A stretch of DNA of 64,000 nt from Bacteroidales bacterium. GTDB lineage: Bacteria > Bacteroidota > Bacteroidia > Bacteroidales > UBA10428. Shown in pieces: positions 43,481 to 51,436 of this stretch. The number at the start of each line of letters is the position of its first letter. The first letter of the stretch is position 1. The stretch lies in contig JAFGQZ010000073.1 of the NCBI GenBank assembly GCA_016935435.1, positions 1 through 64,000 on the forward strand, in the 5' to 3' direction. Under the pieces are notes generated by a model that was given only the letters and a program-made list of their open reading frames with translations, was not told the DNA's origin and searched no databases. Position numbers and translations under genes: made by a program.

Positions 43481-43550
43481 TGTCATATTGAGCGAATGCG
43501 AAATATCTGTTTTTCATAAGAATAGATTCTTCACTTTGTTCGGAATGGCA
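43481..43550. repeat. degenerate interspersed palindromic (REP-like) element
   Basis: Imperfect inverted repeat: left arm begins TGTCATATTGAGCGAA and ends ATCT near 43507; right arm begins AGATTCTTCACTTTGTTC near 43524 and ends GGAATGGCA. It resembles the short mobile palindromes (TGTCATTCTGAGCGAA...-type) scattered in many Bacteroidota genomes. Several mismatches between the arms suggest an old copy. Confidence 0.6.
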
Positions 43551-43562
43551 ATTGACCGGATA

Positions 43563-44216
43563 CTAACTGCGTTTTATAATTAAAGGGGTGGAGTGCTGTA
43601 TATGTTCAATGTCTTGGGAGTAAAATTTTTGTTTTTCACCGAAAAAAACCGGTTGTAAATATTCCGAAATTATTTGGGTGCGAACTAACTTTATAATTTC
43701 CAGCAGTAAAGGTTTTTCAAATGTTGTACACGGAAAAGCGCCATGTATCCCAACCCCGAATTCGTAATCGGGCAAGACTTCGATATAGGGTTGTACTTCA
43801 ATTTCATCCTTTAGTATCGATTGCCGTATCTCATCTTCCTCACTGTTGTATTTTTGCTGCAATGGCCAGTTTTTGTACCGGTTTTCTTCAGGGCCGTTAA
43901 ACCATTCATTTATATCGCCCATTTCTTTCCAATCTTTATGGTTATCGTACCTGTTGGGAAAGCGTTCATCCATTTGTTTGTCAACAAGTTCGCCCAAAAT
44001 ATTGTAAGCATGTAGCCGCAGGGTTGTAAATGCAGCATTGAAAAGCACCCTCTGATTCTGAAATGTTCCGGTAAAGTAACAGTCGCAAAAATCGCTATAC
44101 CCGAGCAAATCGTAAGTAAAGAATTCCTTGTGGTTTCCTTCAGGATGCCGATGTTTAAGTTTTGTTATAACGTTAATCGGTCTGTTTCTTTTTTTGTTTA
44201 TCACTCGTGTTTTCAT
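43563..44216 (-). CDS. hypothetical protein, family unknown
   Basis: 217 residues that I do not recognise. It begins with a basic segment (MKTRVINKKRNRPINVITKLKHRHPEGNHKEF), then a mixed alpha/beta region with several aromatic and Cys residues (YDLLGYSDFCDCYF, HGAFPCTTFEKPLLLEIIKLV) and long acidic helices. No signal peptide, membrane span or known catalytic motif. It overlaps the preceding gene's 3' end by 44 bp, so the two are coupled; a GTG at 44204 is an alternative start. The two-gene unit ends before a REP-like repeat and a hairpin. Confidence 0.6.
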   Translation of the reverse strand: MKTRVINKKRNRPINVITKLKHRHPEGNHKEFFTYDLLGYSDFCDCYFTGTFQNQRVLFNAAFTTLRLHAYNILGELVDKQMDERFPNRYDNHKDWKEMGDINEWFNGPEENRYKNWPLQQKYNSEEDEIRQSILKDEIEVQPYIEVLPDYEFGVGIHGAFPCTTFEKPLLLEIIKLVRTQIISEYLQPVFFGEKQKFYSQDIEHIQHSTPLIIKRS

Positions 44217-44559
44217 TCTTAAGAAAACTATTTAACGGTTTAGGGGGCCAAGTATATTTTAATCCTTTTTTAAGCCTTACAATGCCAGTAAGCTTGCCAT
44301 CGGTGAATTTTGCAAGAAAACTATACCATGTTTTCCCAACATTACTGTGGAACTCAAAAATGCCATGAAAATCGAGATCGGCTTTTTCGTCCCCTATGGT
44401 TTCGATAAGCCTGCCCTTGTTTGTAATACGCAGTTGCGAAAGAGAATTATCAAGATCTTTGGTCTGCCATTCGGTTTTTTCCTTTTTTATGCGGTTACGA
44501 ATTACCGGGCCCACAGGAAGCATTGTTCCCGAAACCTTAACAATATCGTACATTCCCAT
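44173..44559 (-). CDS. hypothetical protein of the MGMYD...QTKDL type
   Basis: 128 residues. The start MGMYDIVKVSG and the segment WQTKDLDNSLSQLRITNKGRLIE fit a widespread group of small unnamed bacterial and phage proteins that begin MGMfD and contain FQTKDLd..L..y.I...G.L. A later WYSFLAKFTDGKLTGIVRL segment looks like beta strands. The C terminus is charged and Lys-rich. The function is unknown. It is translationally coupled to the downstream unknown gene by a 44-bp overlap. Confidence 0.65.
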   Translation of the reverse strand: MGMYDIVKVSGTMLPVGPVIRNRIKKEKTEWQTKDLDNSLSQLRITNKGRLIETIGDEKADLDFHGIFEFHSNVGKTWYSFLAKFTDGKLTGIVRLKKGLKYTWPPKPLNSFLKNENTSDKQKKKQTD

Positions 44560-44781
44560 AGCTAAATTTTATTTTATTAATTTACTTTTTTTGCATCAGC
44601 AATTAAAAACAATTTCAGAAAATACCGGTTCGCTAAAAAAATCAATCTACATGGAACTCTCAAAAGCCGATAAACGAAAAGCAACGGATTACAGCACTAA
44701 TAAAAATCTAAAAAAAAGTACTTAAAACCATTCGGACAAATACACCAGTCTAACAAATTTAGATTTCCCACACTGCTTTAC

Positions 44782-44809
44782 AAAAAAAAAGACTCCCTGC
44801 ATGGAAGTC
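44782..44809 (-). terminator. intrinsic terminator of the glnS/tRNA-Gln unit
   Basis: On the minus strand, GACTTCC and GGGAGTC pair (one G-U) around ATGCA, followed by nine T (the A-run at 44782-44790). It lies 28 bp beyond the 3' end of tRNA-Gln. Confidence 0.85.
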
Positions 44810-44837
44810 TCTAATCTCAAACTCAATTCTGTTTTTG

Positions 44838-44910
44838 CTGCCTTGCCAGGGCTCGAACCTGGACTCTTCTGATCCAGAGTCAGACGTGTTGCCAATTACA
44901 CCACAAGGCA
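44838..44910 (-). tRNA. tRNA-Gln (anticodon CUG)
   Basis: 73 nt. Acceptor stem TGCCTTG pairs with CAAGGCA, followed by discriminator G (44838). The anticodon stem TCTGA/TCAGA encloses loop CTCTGGA, giving anticodon CTG; the T-arm reads CCAGG-TTCGAGC-CCTGG. The U1-A72 first pair and G73 are GlnRS identity elements in E. coli. CCA is not encoded. It lies 66 bp downstream of glnS on the same strand, before a terminator. Confidence 0.95.
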
Positions 44911-44975
44911 ATTTGAGGGCTCAAAAATACAAAAAAAACATAAAGGAGAAACCCTTAAACCTTTTTTCGTAAAAA

Positions 44976-46676
44976 TTATTCCTGAGACGAAGAAATTTTC
45001 GACCACGAATCTTTAAGGCCAACCGTACGGTTAAACACAAGCTTTTCGGGAGTACTGTCATAATCGGTAAAAAAGTATCCCAGGCGCTCGAACTGAAAAT
45101 GTTTTTCCGAAGTGGTTTTTACAAAAGGTTCGATATACCCTTCTGTAATTTTCAACGATTCGGGGTTAATATTATCGAGGAACGAACGGCCTTCAGGCAC
45201 TTCGTAAGGGTTTTCTTTGCTAAAAAGCCGGTCGTAAAGTCTTATTTCGGCTTTTACATTTTCGGTGGCTGAAACCCAGTGCAGGGTTGCTTTCACTTTG
45301 CGCCCATCGGGCGAATTTCCGCCTTTCGATGCAGGATCGTATGTGCAGATTAGTTCGGTTATTTCTCCCAAATCATTTTTTACAACATTTTTGCATGTAA
45401 TAAAATAAGCATACCTAAGGCGCACTTCTCGCCCCGGTGCCAGTCGGAAGAATTTTTTTGGGGGTTCTTCCATAAAGTCGTCGCGCTCAATATACAAAGT
45501 TTTAGTAAAGGGTACTTTTCGCGTGCCCATGCTTTCGTCTTCGGGGTTGTTTATGGCGTCGAGTTGTTCAACCTGGTTTTCGGGGTAATTTTCGATAACC
45601 ACTTTCAAGGGGTTTAATACCCCCATTACCCTTTGGGCTTTCTGGTTTAAATCTTCCCTTACACAATGTTCGAGCAAGCCTACATCGATAGTGTTTTCGC
45701 GCTTTGCCACACCAACACGTTCGGCAAAGTTACGTATCGATTCAGGGGTAAATCCCCGTCTTCTGAGGCCCGAAATGGTTGGCATGCGCGGATCGTCCCA
45801 GCCGTGCACATGGTTTTCTTTTACCAATTGCAGCAAAAGCCGCTTGCTCATTACCGTGTAATTCAGGTTTAGCCGGGCAAACTCGGTTTGGCGTGTGCGT
45901 GTTCGGTTTACCTCTGCATCGTCGATAATATTGTCGAGGAACCAGTCGTACAATGGCCTGTGTACTTCAAATTCGAGGGTACAAAGCGAATGGGTAATAC
46001 CTTCCTTAAAATCGCTCTGTCCGTGCGCATAGTCGTACATCGGGTAAATGCACCATTGTTTTCCGGTACGGTGGTGTTCGGCATAAATAATGCGGTACAT
46101 AACCGGGTCGCGCATGTGCATATTTGGTGAGGCCAGATCTATTTTTGCCCTCAGGGTTTTCGAACCTTCGGGGAATTCGCCTGCCCGCATTTTCCTGAAA
46201 AGTTCGATGTTTTCTTCAACCGAACGGTTCCGATACGGGCTGGGGGCTGCGGGTACCGAAGGCGTACCGCGCATTTCGCTTATTTGTTCTGCAGCCAGAT
46301 CGCAAACATAGGCTTTTCCTTTTTTTATAAGCAGTTCTGCCCATTCATAAAGCTGTAAAAAATAATCGGATGCATAATATTCCCGGCCTTCCCAGTCGAA
46401 ACCCAGCCAGTGGATGTCTTCCTTTATAGAATCGACATATTCCACATCTTCTTTTACCGGATTAGTGTCGTCGAACCTCAGGTTGCAAATGCCGTTGTAT
46501 TTTTTCGCCAGCCCGAAATTCAGACATATCGACTTGGCGTGGCCAATGTGCAAATATCCGTTTGGCTCAGGGGGGAAGCGTGTATTTATCCTGCGCCCGT
46601 GTTTGTTCAATTTTATATCTTCTTCAATCATGGCCTCAATAAAATTCAGAGGCTTGGCATTTTCTTCCTGGCTCAT
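44976..46676 (-). CDS. glnS: glutaminyl-tRNA synthetase
   Basis: 566 residues from the ATG at 46676 ([21 protein letters not shown]); upstream in-frame codons add an unlikely extension. Class I motifs: [17 protein letters not shown] (HIGH form) and [11 protein letters not shown] (KMSKS form, MSKR). The catalytic core ends near residue 340, and the C-terminal anticodon-binding beta barrels follow ([37 protein letters not shown]). It charges tRNA-Gln with glutamine directly, so the organism need not rely on the GatCAB route. The tRNA-Gln(CUG) gene follows it in apparent operon with a shared terminator. Confidence 0.96.
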   Translation of the reverse strand: MSQEENAKPLNFIEAMIEEDIKLNKHGRRINTRFPPEPNGYLHIGHAKSICLNFGLAKKYNGICNLRFDDTNPVKEDVEYVDSIKEDIHWLGFDWEGREYYASDYFLQLYEWAELLIKKGKAYVCDLAAEQISEMRGTPSVPAAPSPYRNRSVEENIELFRKMRAGEFPEGSKTLRAKIDLASPNMHMRDPVMYRIIYAEHHRTGKQWCIYPMYDYAHGQSDFKEGITHSLCTLEFEVHRPLYDWFLDNIIDDAEVNRTRTRQTEFARLNLNYTVMSKRLLLQLVKENHVHGWDDPRMPTISGLRRRGFTPESIRNFAERVGVAKRENTIDVGLLEHCVREDLNQKAQRVMGVLNPLKVVIENYPENQVEQLDAINNPEDESMGTRKVPFTKTLYIERDDFMEEPPKKFFRLAPGREVRLRYAYFITCKNVVKNDLGEITELICTYDPASKGGNSPDGRKVKATLHWVSATENVKAEIRLYDRLFSKENPYEVPEGRSFLDNINPESLKITEGYIEPFVKTTSEKHFQFERLGYFFTDYDSTPEKLVFNRTVGLKDSWSKISSSQE

Positions 46677-46742
46677 GTTTCTTTTTATTCTGTTAACTGC
46701 AATTTTGTTTGGCACATACCAGTGCTTTTTCAACTGAAAGCG

Positions 46743-46750
46743 CAAAAATA
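46743..46750 (-). promoter_or_regulatory. candidate -7 element for glnS
   Basis: Minus-strand TATTTTTG fits TAnnTTTG, about 65 bp before the glnS ATG. No clear -33 element. A divergent TAATTTTG at 46793-46800 could serve folB, so the short region may hold back-to-back promoters. Confidence 0.3.
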
Positions 46751-46814
46751 ACTATTTTATCTCATTGCCCGTGTTTCTTTTACGATATAGATTAATTTTG
46801 ACCGAAAAAATAAA

Positions 46815-47177
46815 ATGGGCAAAATAGTTCTCGAAGGATTGGAATTTTATGCCTTTCACGGGTGTATGGACGAAGAACAAAATATTGGCGGCAGGTATAT
46901 TGTTGATGTCGAATTGCATTTCGACATTGCCAAATCAGCTGTTTCCGATAATTTGGCCGATACAATAAATTATTCTGAAGCATATAGGGTAATCAGGCAT
47001 GAAATGGACAAGCCCTCGAAATTAATTGAGCATGTAGCCGGGCGTATTCTTAAAAGCCTTATGGCAGAATTTGGCGCTCTCAATGGGGCTGTAATTAAAC
47101 TGATGAAGATAAACCCGCCGGTTGGTGGAAAAATTCAATCGGCAAGCATTGTAACTGAAAAATGGAGGGGGAAATGA
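46815..47177 (+). CDS. folB: dihydroneopterin aldolase
   Basis: 120 residues, the family length. Motifs: IVLEGLEFYAFHGCMDEEQNIGGRYIVDVELHFDI with the conserved E/H-G region, DTINYSEAYRVIRHEM and KLIEHVAGRILKSLM containing the catalytic-region Glu, then KINPPVGGKIQSASI. It cleaves 7,8-dihydroneopterin to 6-hydroxymethyl-dihydropterin plus glycolaldehyde in folate synthesis. Its stop overlaps the next small gene (ATGA). Confidence 0.95.
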   Translation: MGKIVLEGLEFYAFHGCMDEEQNIGGRYIVDVELHFDIAKSAVSDNLADTINYSEAYRVIRHEMDKPSKLIEHVAGRILKSLMAEFGALNGAVIKLMKINPPVGGKIQSASIVTEKWRGK

Positions 47178-47347
47178 AAGGAAAACTAAAACGTTGCCCA
47201 TCGTGCGGCAGGTTTTTTACCTGCGATGGCAACAACGATTGCTGGTGTGAGAAAGTTAACCTTCATAAACGGGAATTTCTGGTTTTAAACCAAAAATACA
47301 CCGACTGTATTTGTCCGCACTGCCTCGATAAGTATGCCGAAAAATAA
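47174..47347 (+). CDS. cysteine-rich CWC-family small protein
   Basis: 57 residues. The start at 47174 overlaps the folB stop as ATGA and is preceded by GGAGGGG, a strong ribosome-binding site that is rare in this genome; an ATG at 47162 is in frame but less well placed. The sequence CPSCGRFFTCDGNNDCWCEKV is the cysteine-rich CWC signature, with a second pair in CICPHCLDKY. It probably binds zinc. The role is unknown; coupling to folB is noted. Confidence 0.8.
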   Translation: MKGKLKRCPSCGRFFTCDGNNDCWCEKVNLHKREFLVLNQKYTDCICPHCLDKYAEK

Positions 47348-47373
47348 CTTCTGAATTTATAACTGTCAAAAAG

Positions 47374-47402
47374 TTGATTTTTATAAAATATTTCTATCTT
47401 TG
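47374..47402 (+). promoter_or_regulatory. promoter of tRNA-Cys
   Basis: TTG at 47374-47376 and TATCTTTG at 47395-47402 with 18 bp between, matching the Bacteroidota -33/-7 pattern. Transcription would begin about 50 nt before the mature tRNA 5' end. Confidence 0.65.
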
Positions 47403-47458
47403 CAACCCGGTTATTTTTGGACAAAAAATCTTTGGCCAGATAAAAAACCGGCAGAAAT

Positions 47459-47529
47459 GGTTCCGTGGCCGAGTGGCTAGGCAGAGGTCTGCAAAACCTT
47501 GTACAGCGGTTCGACTCCGCTCGGAACCT
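47459..47529 (+). tRNA. tRNA-Cys (anticodon GCA)
   Basis: 71 nt. Acceptor GGTTCCG pairs with CGGAACC; discriminator U (47529) is the known Cys identity base. The anticodon stem GAGGT/ACCTT (one G-U) holds loop CTGCAAA, giving anticodon GCA. The T-arm reads AGCGG-TTCGACT-CCGCT. CCA is not encoded. A terminator follows within 10 bp. Confidence 0.96.
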
Positions 47530-47537
47530 CTGGTTTG

Positions 47538-47566
47538 GCCCGATAAGTTTACTTGTCGGGCTTTTT
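47538..47566 (+). terminator. intrinsic terminator after tRNA-Cys
   Basis: GCCCGATAAG and CTTGTCGGGC pair over 10 bp with one G-U (47538-47547, 47552-47561) around a 4-nt loop, followed by five T. Confidence 0.9.
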
Positions 47567-47588
47567 AATACAAAAAATAATACCGGGT

Positions 47589-47870
47589 ATGTTTACAGTT
47601 AACCAATATTTTGACGGAAAAGTAGTATCGCTGGGGCATGAAGGCGCCGATGGAAAAGCTACCGTTGGCGTTATTGCGCCCGGGGAATATGAATTCGGAA
47701 CTTCCACTGTTGAAATAATGACCGTTATTTCAGGAAAAATGAATGTAAAACAACCTGCTGACAGCGATTGGAAAGAATATAAAAAGTTCGAATCGTTCAG
47801 GGTTGAAAAAGGTATTAGCTTTAAGGTGAGCGTTGACCAAGACACACCTTACCAGTGCCTCTACCTTTAG
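47589..47870 (+). CDS. ppnP: pyrimidine/purine nucleoside phosphorylase
   Basis: 93 residues from the ATG at 47589; the upstream in-frame TTG lies in the terminator region. Matches the PpnP/DUF1255 cupin family: NQYFDGKVVSLGHEGADGKATVGVIAPGEYEFGTSTVEIMTVISGKMNVKQP, then EYKKFESFRVEKGISFKVSV and YQCLYL. Family members phosphorolyse several nucleosides in the cytoplasm. A monocistronic gene behind a terminator, so its own promoter is expected in the ~20 bp after the hairpin or in readthrough. Confidence 0.9.
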   Translation: MFTVNQYFDGKVVSLGHEGADGKATVGVIAPGEYEFGTSTVEIMTVISGKMNVKQPADSDWKEYKKFESFRVEKGISFKVSVDQDTPYQCLYL

Positions 47871-47899
47871 GGTTATTTTGTTTTCAGCAAATTGCTCTT

Positions 47900-48823
47900 T
47901 TATATTTTACTTAGTAGTTCAAGGGCTTCAGTATTGTCTGGGGTTTCTTCGAGTATTGTTTCAATAATTTCGCGGGCAGCTTCCCTGTCGCCCAATAATA
48001 GGTATGCGCCGGCTTTTTTGCATAGAATGGTGTGCAATATCGAAAATTCTTCGGAGTTTTTGTTGTAGTCAAGCGCTGTGCCGCACGAATCAAGCGTATT
48101 TGTTGCGTCTTCGAGCTTAAGGTAACAATTTGCAATACTGGTCCATACCGAAGCCATGTTTAGATTATACAAGGGGTGGCCGGTTTCTTTTTCAAGATTT
48201 TCTTTTACCACAAAGTACGCCCCAAGTGCTTTTTTATAATCGCCAACCGAATGAAAAACATATCCGGCAAACGAGTCGATGGTATAATCATCGGGATAAA
48301 GCTGTTTTGCTTTTTCAATCAGTTTTAAATAAACATTGCTGTATTCTTTTGGAGGGGCAATTTCCGACAAATGGTGAAAAAAGCTTGCTGTGGCCATGCC
48401 TTCGCTGTATTTTTCAATATAAACGCTCCCTGTCTGTTCGAGGTACCGGCAGTCGGCCATTTCAAAGAAACGTGCCATTAATATAAAATCCTTCAATTCA
48501 TTACTGAAATGTTCTGCAAGCCTTGTTTCCGCAAATTTTTCGTAATATTCAAAAGCATGGGTGTCATCTTCCAAATCGTCATACAATATAGCCAGTAACA
48601 ACCAATAAAATTCGTTTCCTTCCGATAATTTACTTTCAATAATATCGATACTTTTTTCAGTATCTTCCTCCTTAACCTTTTCAAAGGTGATATATCGTAT
48701 GCACTGCTCACATACTTTACGCAATGGCTTGTCGGCTTTGGCTTTTTCACTTTGTATAATTTCAACAATATGGCCTACTACCTTTTCGCTTAGACGTTCA
48801 ATAACAACATTGTTAACTCCCAT
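47900..48823 (-). CDS. TPR-containing protein, unknown function
   Basis: 307 residues, all-alpha, with TPR-like pairs of helices: LSEGNEFYWLLLAILYDDLEDDTHAFEYYEKFAET, YTIDSFAGYVFHSVGDYKKALGAYFVVKENL, ASVWTSIANCYLKLEDATNTLDSCGTALDYN and KAGAYLLLGDREAAREIIETILEETPDNTEALELL. No signal peptide or membrane span, so cytoplasmic. It probably mediates protein-protein contacts. No functional neighbours are seen. Confidence 0.7.
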   Translation of the reverse strand: MGVNNVVIERLSEKVVGHIVEIIQSEKAKADKPLRKVCEQCIRYITFEKVKEEDTEKSIDIIESKLSEGNEFYWLLLAILYDDLEDDTHAFEYYEKFAETRLAEHFSNELKDFILMARFFEMADCRYLEQTGSVYIEKYSEGMATASFFHHLSEIAPPKEYSNVYLKLIEKAKQLYPDDYTIDSFAGYVFHSVGDYKKALGAYFVVKENLEKETGHPLYNLNMASVWTSIANCYLKLEDATNTLDSCGTALDYNKNSEEFSILHTILCKKAGAYLLLGDREAAREIIETILEETPDNTEALELLSKI

Positions 48824-49009
48824 TTTTGTGCAATTATGCTGTTTTAAATGAATTGAAATTTTTTAGGAGCCACAAATATAAATGGTATTTATAAAAAATA
48901 TAAATAAAATCGGCGATAATGAAATTGCCGTGTATAGAAACAATGAAGTAAAGAGTTTCTTTAAAACTGCCACAAACTTTTGGTGCAGTGCTTAAGCACG
49001 AAAATATGC

Positions 49010-49603
49010 CTATACTTTGGTAACGCCCCCCGAAACTACAAATTTCATGGCATCGGCTGGCGGTATATTTAAGGGTTTTACATGCTCTACAGGTACAATA
49101 AACATTTCGCCCGAGAAGTTGTAGGAATGGGGGAAATAAACCGATACTTTATCTTTTATGCCCAGGTCCGACAGATCTTCGGTAGTTATAAACCCTATTT
49201 TTTCAAGTTCCGAAATGGTGTTTACCTTTACCAAAACCGGTTTATTGAATTTTTTTTCCTGGCCGACGAAGGCCGAGAGCAAATCTTTTAGTGCAGTATA
49301 TACGGTTTTTACCACCGGCAACGATTCCATAAATTTATCGAGGAAGATGCGCAAAGGTTTAATGAAGAAGGTTTGTCCGACAAAACCCAGGAGTGCTATA
49401 AGCACTACCAGTAAAAATATTCCAAGGCCCGGAATTTTTACTGGCAAATATTCTGCTATTGGGGCGACAACAAACCCATCGATATACTTAAACAGCAGGA
49501 AGGCGCCATAAATTGTTATTCCGGCAGGGGCAATAAACAATAAGCCTTGCAGGAAATATTTCATAAACAGCCGGATGACGGGATTTGTTTTTTTTATAAA
49601 CAT
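49010..49603 (-). CDS. DUF502 membrane protein
   Basis: 197 residues with two N-terminal membrane spans: YFLQGLLFIAPAGITIYGAFLLF (about 16-38) and GLGIFLLVVLIALLGFVGQTFFI (about 55-77). Then comes the conserved RIFLDKFMESLPVVKTVYTALKDLLSAFVG of DUF502 and a soluble C-terminal beta domain (KPVLVKVNTISELEKIGFITTED ... GEMFIVPVEHVKPLNIPPADAMKFVVSGGV). The family is found across bacteria and plants, and its function is not established here. A single minus-strand gene. Confidence 0.88.
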   Translation of the reverse strand: MFIKKTNPVIRLFMKYFLQGLLFIAPAGITIYGAFLLFKYIDGFVVAPIAEYLPVKIPGLGIFLLVVLIALLGFVGQTFFIKPLRIFLDKFMESLPVVKTVYTALKDLLSAFVGQEKKFNKPVLVKVNTISELEKIGFITTEDLSDLGIKDKVSVYFPHSYNFSGEMFIVPVEHVKPLNIPPADAMKFVVSGGVTKV

Positions 49604-49647
49604 AGAATTATATTTTAAAATTCGTTATTAATTAAGCTGAAGGGCAA

Positions 49648-50001
49648 TTATTTATAAGCTATATCTTTTTTAATTTTGCCCGAAAGGCTTTTATATACCA
49701 GCCCAAAAGAATGATCAACCCAACTGCAAAGTAATTTATCGTTTACCCTTTCATCGATAATTATGGTATTCCAGTGTTTTTTGCTCATGTGGTAACCTGG
49801 AAGCACAAAACTGTACTGTTCGCGCAGGGAAATAGCAGTTTCCGGGTCGCACTTAAGGTTTATGGTTAAATCGCCTTCCAAATCGGTAAGGGCAAATATT
49901 TTGCCCCCCACCTTAAAAACAAGGGTTGTTTCGTCGAAGGGGAAACACTCTGTTGCCCCGGGTTTCGACAGGCAATATTCGCGCAGTTGTTCAATATTCA
50001 T
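49648..50001 (-). CDS. MmcQ/YjbR family protein
   Basis: 117 residues matching the YjbR fold: YCLSKPGATECFPFDETTLVFKVGGKIFALTDL, then INLKCDPETAISLREQYSFVLPGYHMSKKHWNTIII and the C-terminal LLCSWVDHSFGLVYKSL. The fold has a double-wing DNA-binding resemblance, but the cellular role is unknown. It precedes the minus-strand yraN gene region by 33 bp (downstream of it), so it may be cotranscribed with it. Confidence 0.88.
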   Translation of the reverse strand: MNIEQLREYCLSKPGATECFPFDETTLVFKVGGKIFALTDLEGDLTINLKCDPETAISLREQYSFVLPGYHMSKKHWNTIIIDERVNDKLLCSWVDHSFGLVYKSLSGKIKKDIAYK

Positions 50002-50034
50002 ATCGGCATTTCTTGTATTCCTTCAATTGAGGTA

Positions 50035-50400
50035 TTATTCTGCCAAAGGTATAAAAGCTTCTTCTATATGCCTTATAGTATAATTGTTGCCCGACAGAAT
50101 TATTGAAATGATGTCAAACCTTACTTCTGCATCGAAACCCAATAGTTGCATGTACTCATCGGCAGCTTCCACCAGTAGTTTTTGTTTTGCTGTGGCTACT
50201 GCTTCTTCGGGCAAGCCAAAATATGTTGTTGAACGGGTTTTTACCTCAACAAAGGCAACAATAGTTTCTTTTTGTGCAACTATGTCTACTTCCTTCTTTC
50301 CGCACCGCCAGTTGGTTTCAAGTATTTTATAACCACTGGCCGTCAGAAATTCAGCAGCCAGCTTTTCGCCCCTGCTGCCCAGCAAATTGTGATCGGCCAT
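50035..50400 (-). CDS. YraN family (UPF0102) nuclease-fold protein
   Basis: 121 residues. GSRGEKLAAEFLTASGYKILETNWRCGKKEVDIVAQKETIVAFVEVKTRS contains the full YraN signature and the restriction-endonuclease-like E...D...E-V-K motif. The function is unresolved; a Holliday-junction resolvase-like role has been proposed for the fold. Its start shares one base with the stop of the LD-carboxypeptidase gene upstream, so the two are coupled. Confidence 0.92.
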   Translation of the reverse strand: MADHNLLGSRGEKLAAEFLTASGYKILETNWRCGKKEVDIVAQKETIVAFVEVKTRSTTYFGLPEEAVATAKQKLLVEAADEYMQLLGFDAEVRFDIISIILSGNNYTIRHIEEAFIPLAE

Positions 50401-51311
50401 TATGCAAAACTTATTTTCACAGAATTGACGGTAACTTCGAGGGTTGCTTCGGAACCTAGAATAACCGGGCAGTTTTCTGCGATGTGGCCGGCCGGGAAGT
50501 CAAATACCACCGGGAAATCGTACCCCTGGGCTGCCGAGGCCACAATTTCTTCGGCGGTTTGGCCAAAAGGAGTGTTTTTATCTTCCATTTCCGACAGCCC
50601 GCCAACAATGAGCCCGTTTAACTGGTCAAATTTACCGGCAAGACGCAGGCTTTGAACCATACGGTCGAGGTGGTAGAGTTGTTCGCCTACATCTTCGATA
50701 AACAGTACCTTATTTCTTGTATCGATTTCAAAGGGGGTAGCCGTAAGGGCGTAGAGCAGCGATAAATTTCCACCGGTAACAACTGCCTTTTCGGTGCCCT
50801 GCCTGTTGTATGCCGAAGGTGCTGGTGTATAGTTGAGCCGGCCTTCGAACAGGGCCTGGCGCAAAAGTTCAATTGGCATGGCGCTTTCCGGCAGGTTGCT
50901 AAAATTTATTGGCATCAGGCTGTGTACCGATTGTATGCCCAGTTTCGTTAAAATTGAATGCAATACGGTAATATCTGAAAACCCCACAAGCCATTTTGGC
51001 TTTTTTATAAACTGCGAAAGGTTTAACCTGTCGGCAATGCGCAATGTTCCATACCCGCCCCGGGCGCAAATTATAGCCGAAACCTCGTCATTGTCCAGGG
51101 CTTCCTGTAAATCGGCCAACCTTTGTTTATCGGTTCCCGAAAACTGGTTATGGCGCATAAAAAGGTTTTCTCCGTGAAGTACTTTCAGCCCCCACGATTC
51201 GAATATCTTTGAAGCTTTATGTACGTAATCGTCGCTAACAAAACCTGCCGGGGCAATAATAATTACATGGTCGCCGGGTTTTAACAGGGGTGGTTTGAGC
51301 AGAGCTGGCAT
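50400..51311 (-). CDS. LD-carboxypeptidase (peptidase family S66)
   Basis: 303 residues from the ATG at 51311 (MPALLKPPLLKPGDHVIIIAPAG). Upstream in-frame residues look like read-through leader. S66 features: ICARGGYGTLRIADRLN, VGFSDITVLHSILTKLG carrying the nucleophile serine, and the C-terminal half with GGNLSLLYALTATPFEID, LFIEDVGEQLYHLDRMVQSL (catalytic Glu) and FPAGHIAENCPVILG (catalytic His). It removes the terminal D-Ala from L,D-linked peptides in peptidoglycan recycling. No signal peptide, so cytoplasmic. Divergent from metG. Confidence 0.93.
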   Translation of the reverse strand: MPALLKPPLLKPGDHVIIIAPAGFVSDDYVHKASKIFESWGLKVLHGENLFMRHNQFSGTDKQRLADLQEALDNDEVSAIICARGGYGTLRIADRLNLSQFIKKPKWLVGFSDITVLHSILTKLGIQSVHSLMPINFSNLPESAMPIELLRQALFEGRLNYTPAPSAYNRQGTEKAVVTGGNLSLLYALTATPFEIDTRNKVLFIEDVGEQLYHLDRMVQSLRLAGKFDQLNGLIVGGLSEMEDKNTPFGQTAEEIVASAAQGYDFPVVFDFPAGHIAENCPVILGSEATLEVTVNSVKISFA

Positions 51312-51325
51312 ATAGTTTTTTTTCG

Positions 51326-51352
51326 TTGGATAAACCGAAATAGATATCTTTG
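51326..51352 (+). promoter_or_regulatory. promoter of metG
   Basis: TTG at 51326-51328 and an exact TATCTTTG at 51345-51352 with 16 bp between, giving a leader of about 80 nt before the metG ATG. Confidence 0.5.
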
Positions 51353-51436
51353 CGCAAGCAAATTTACACGGCAAAGTTTTAACCGATGGTTAAATGTTTC
51401 TGCAAATTTAGTAAATCGTAAACATTAATTAGTATT

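Noticed and set aside
44396-44725. Plus-strand ORF upstream of tRNA-Gln
   Set aside because: Mostly antisense to the MGMYD-type gene, with low-complexity Lys/Asn-rich tail and no start context.
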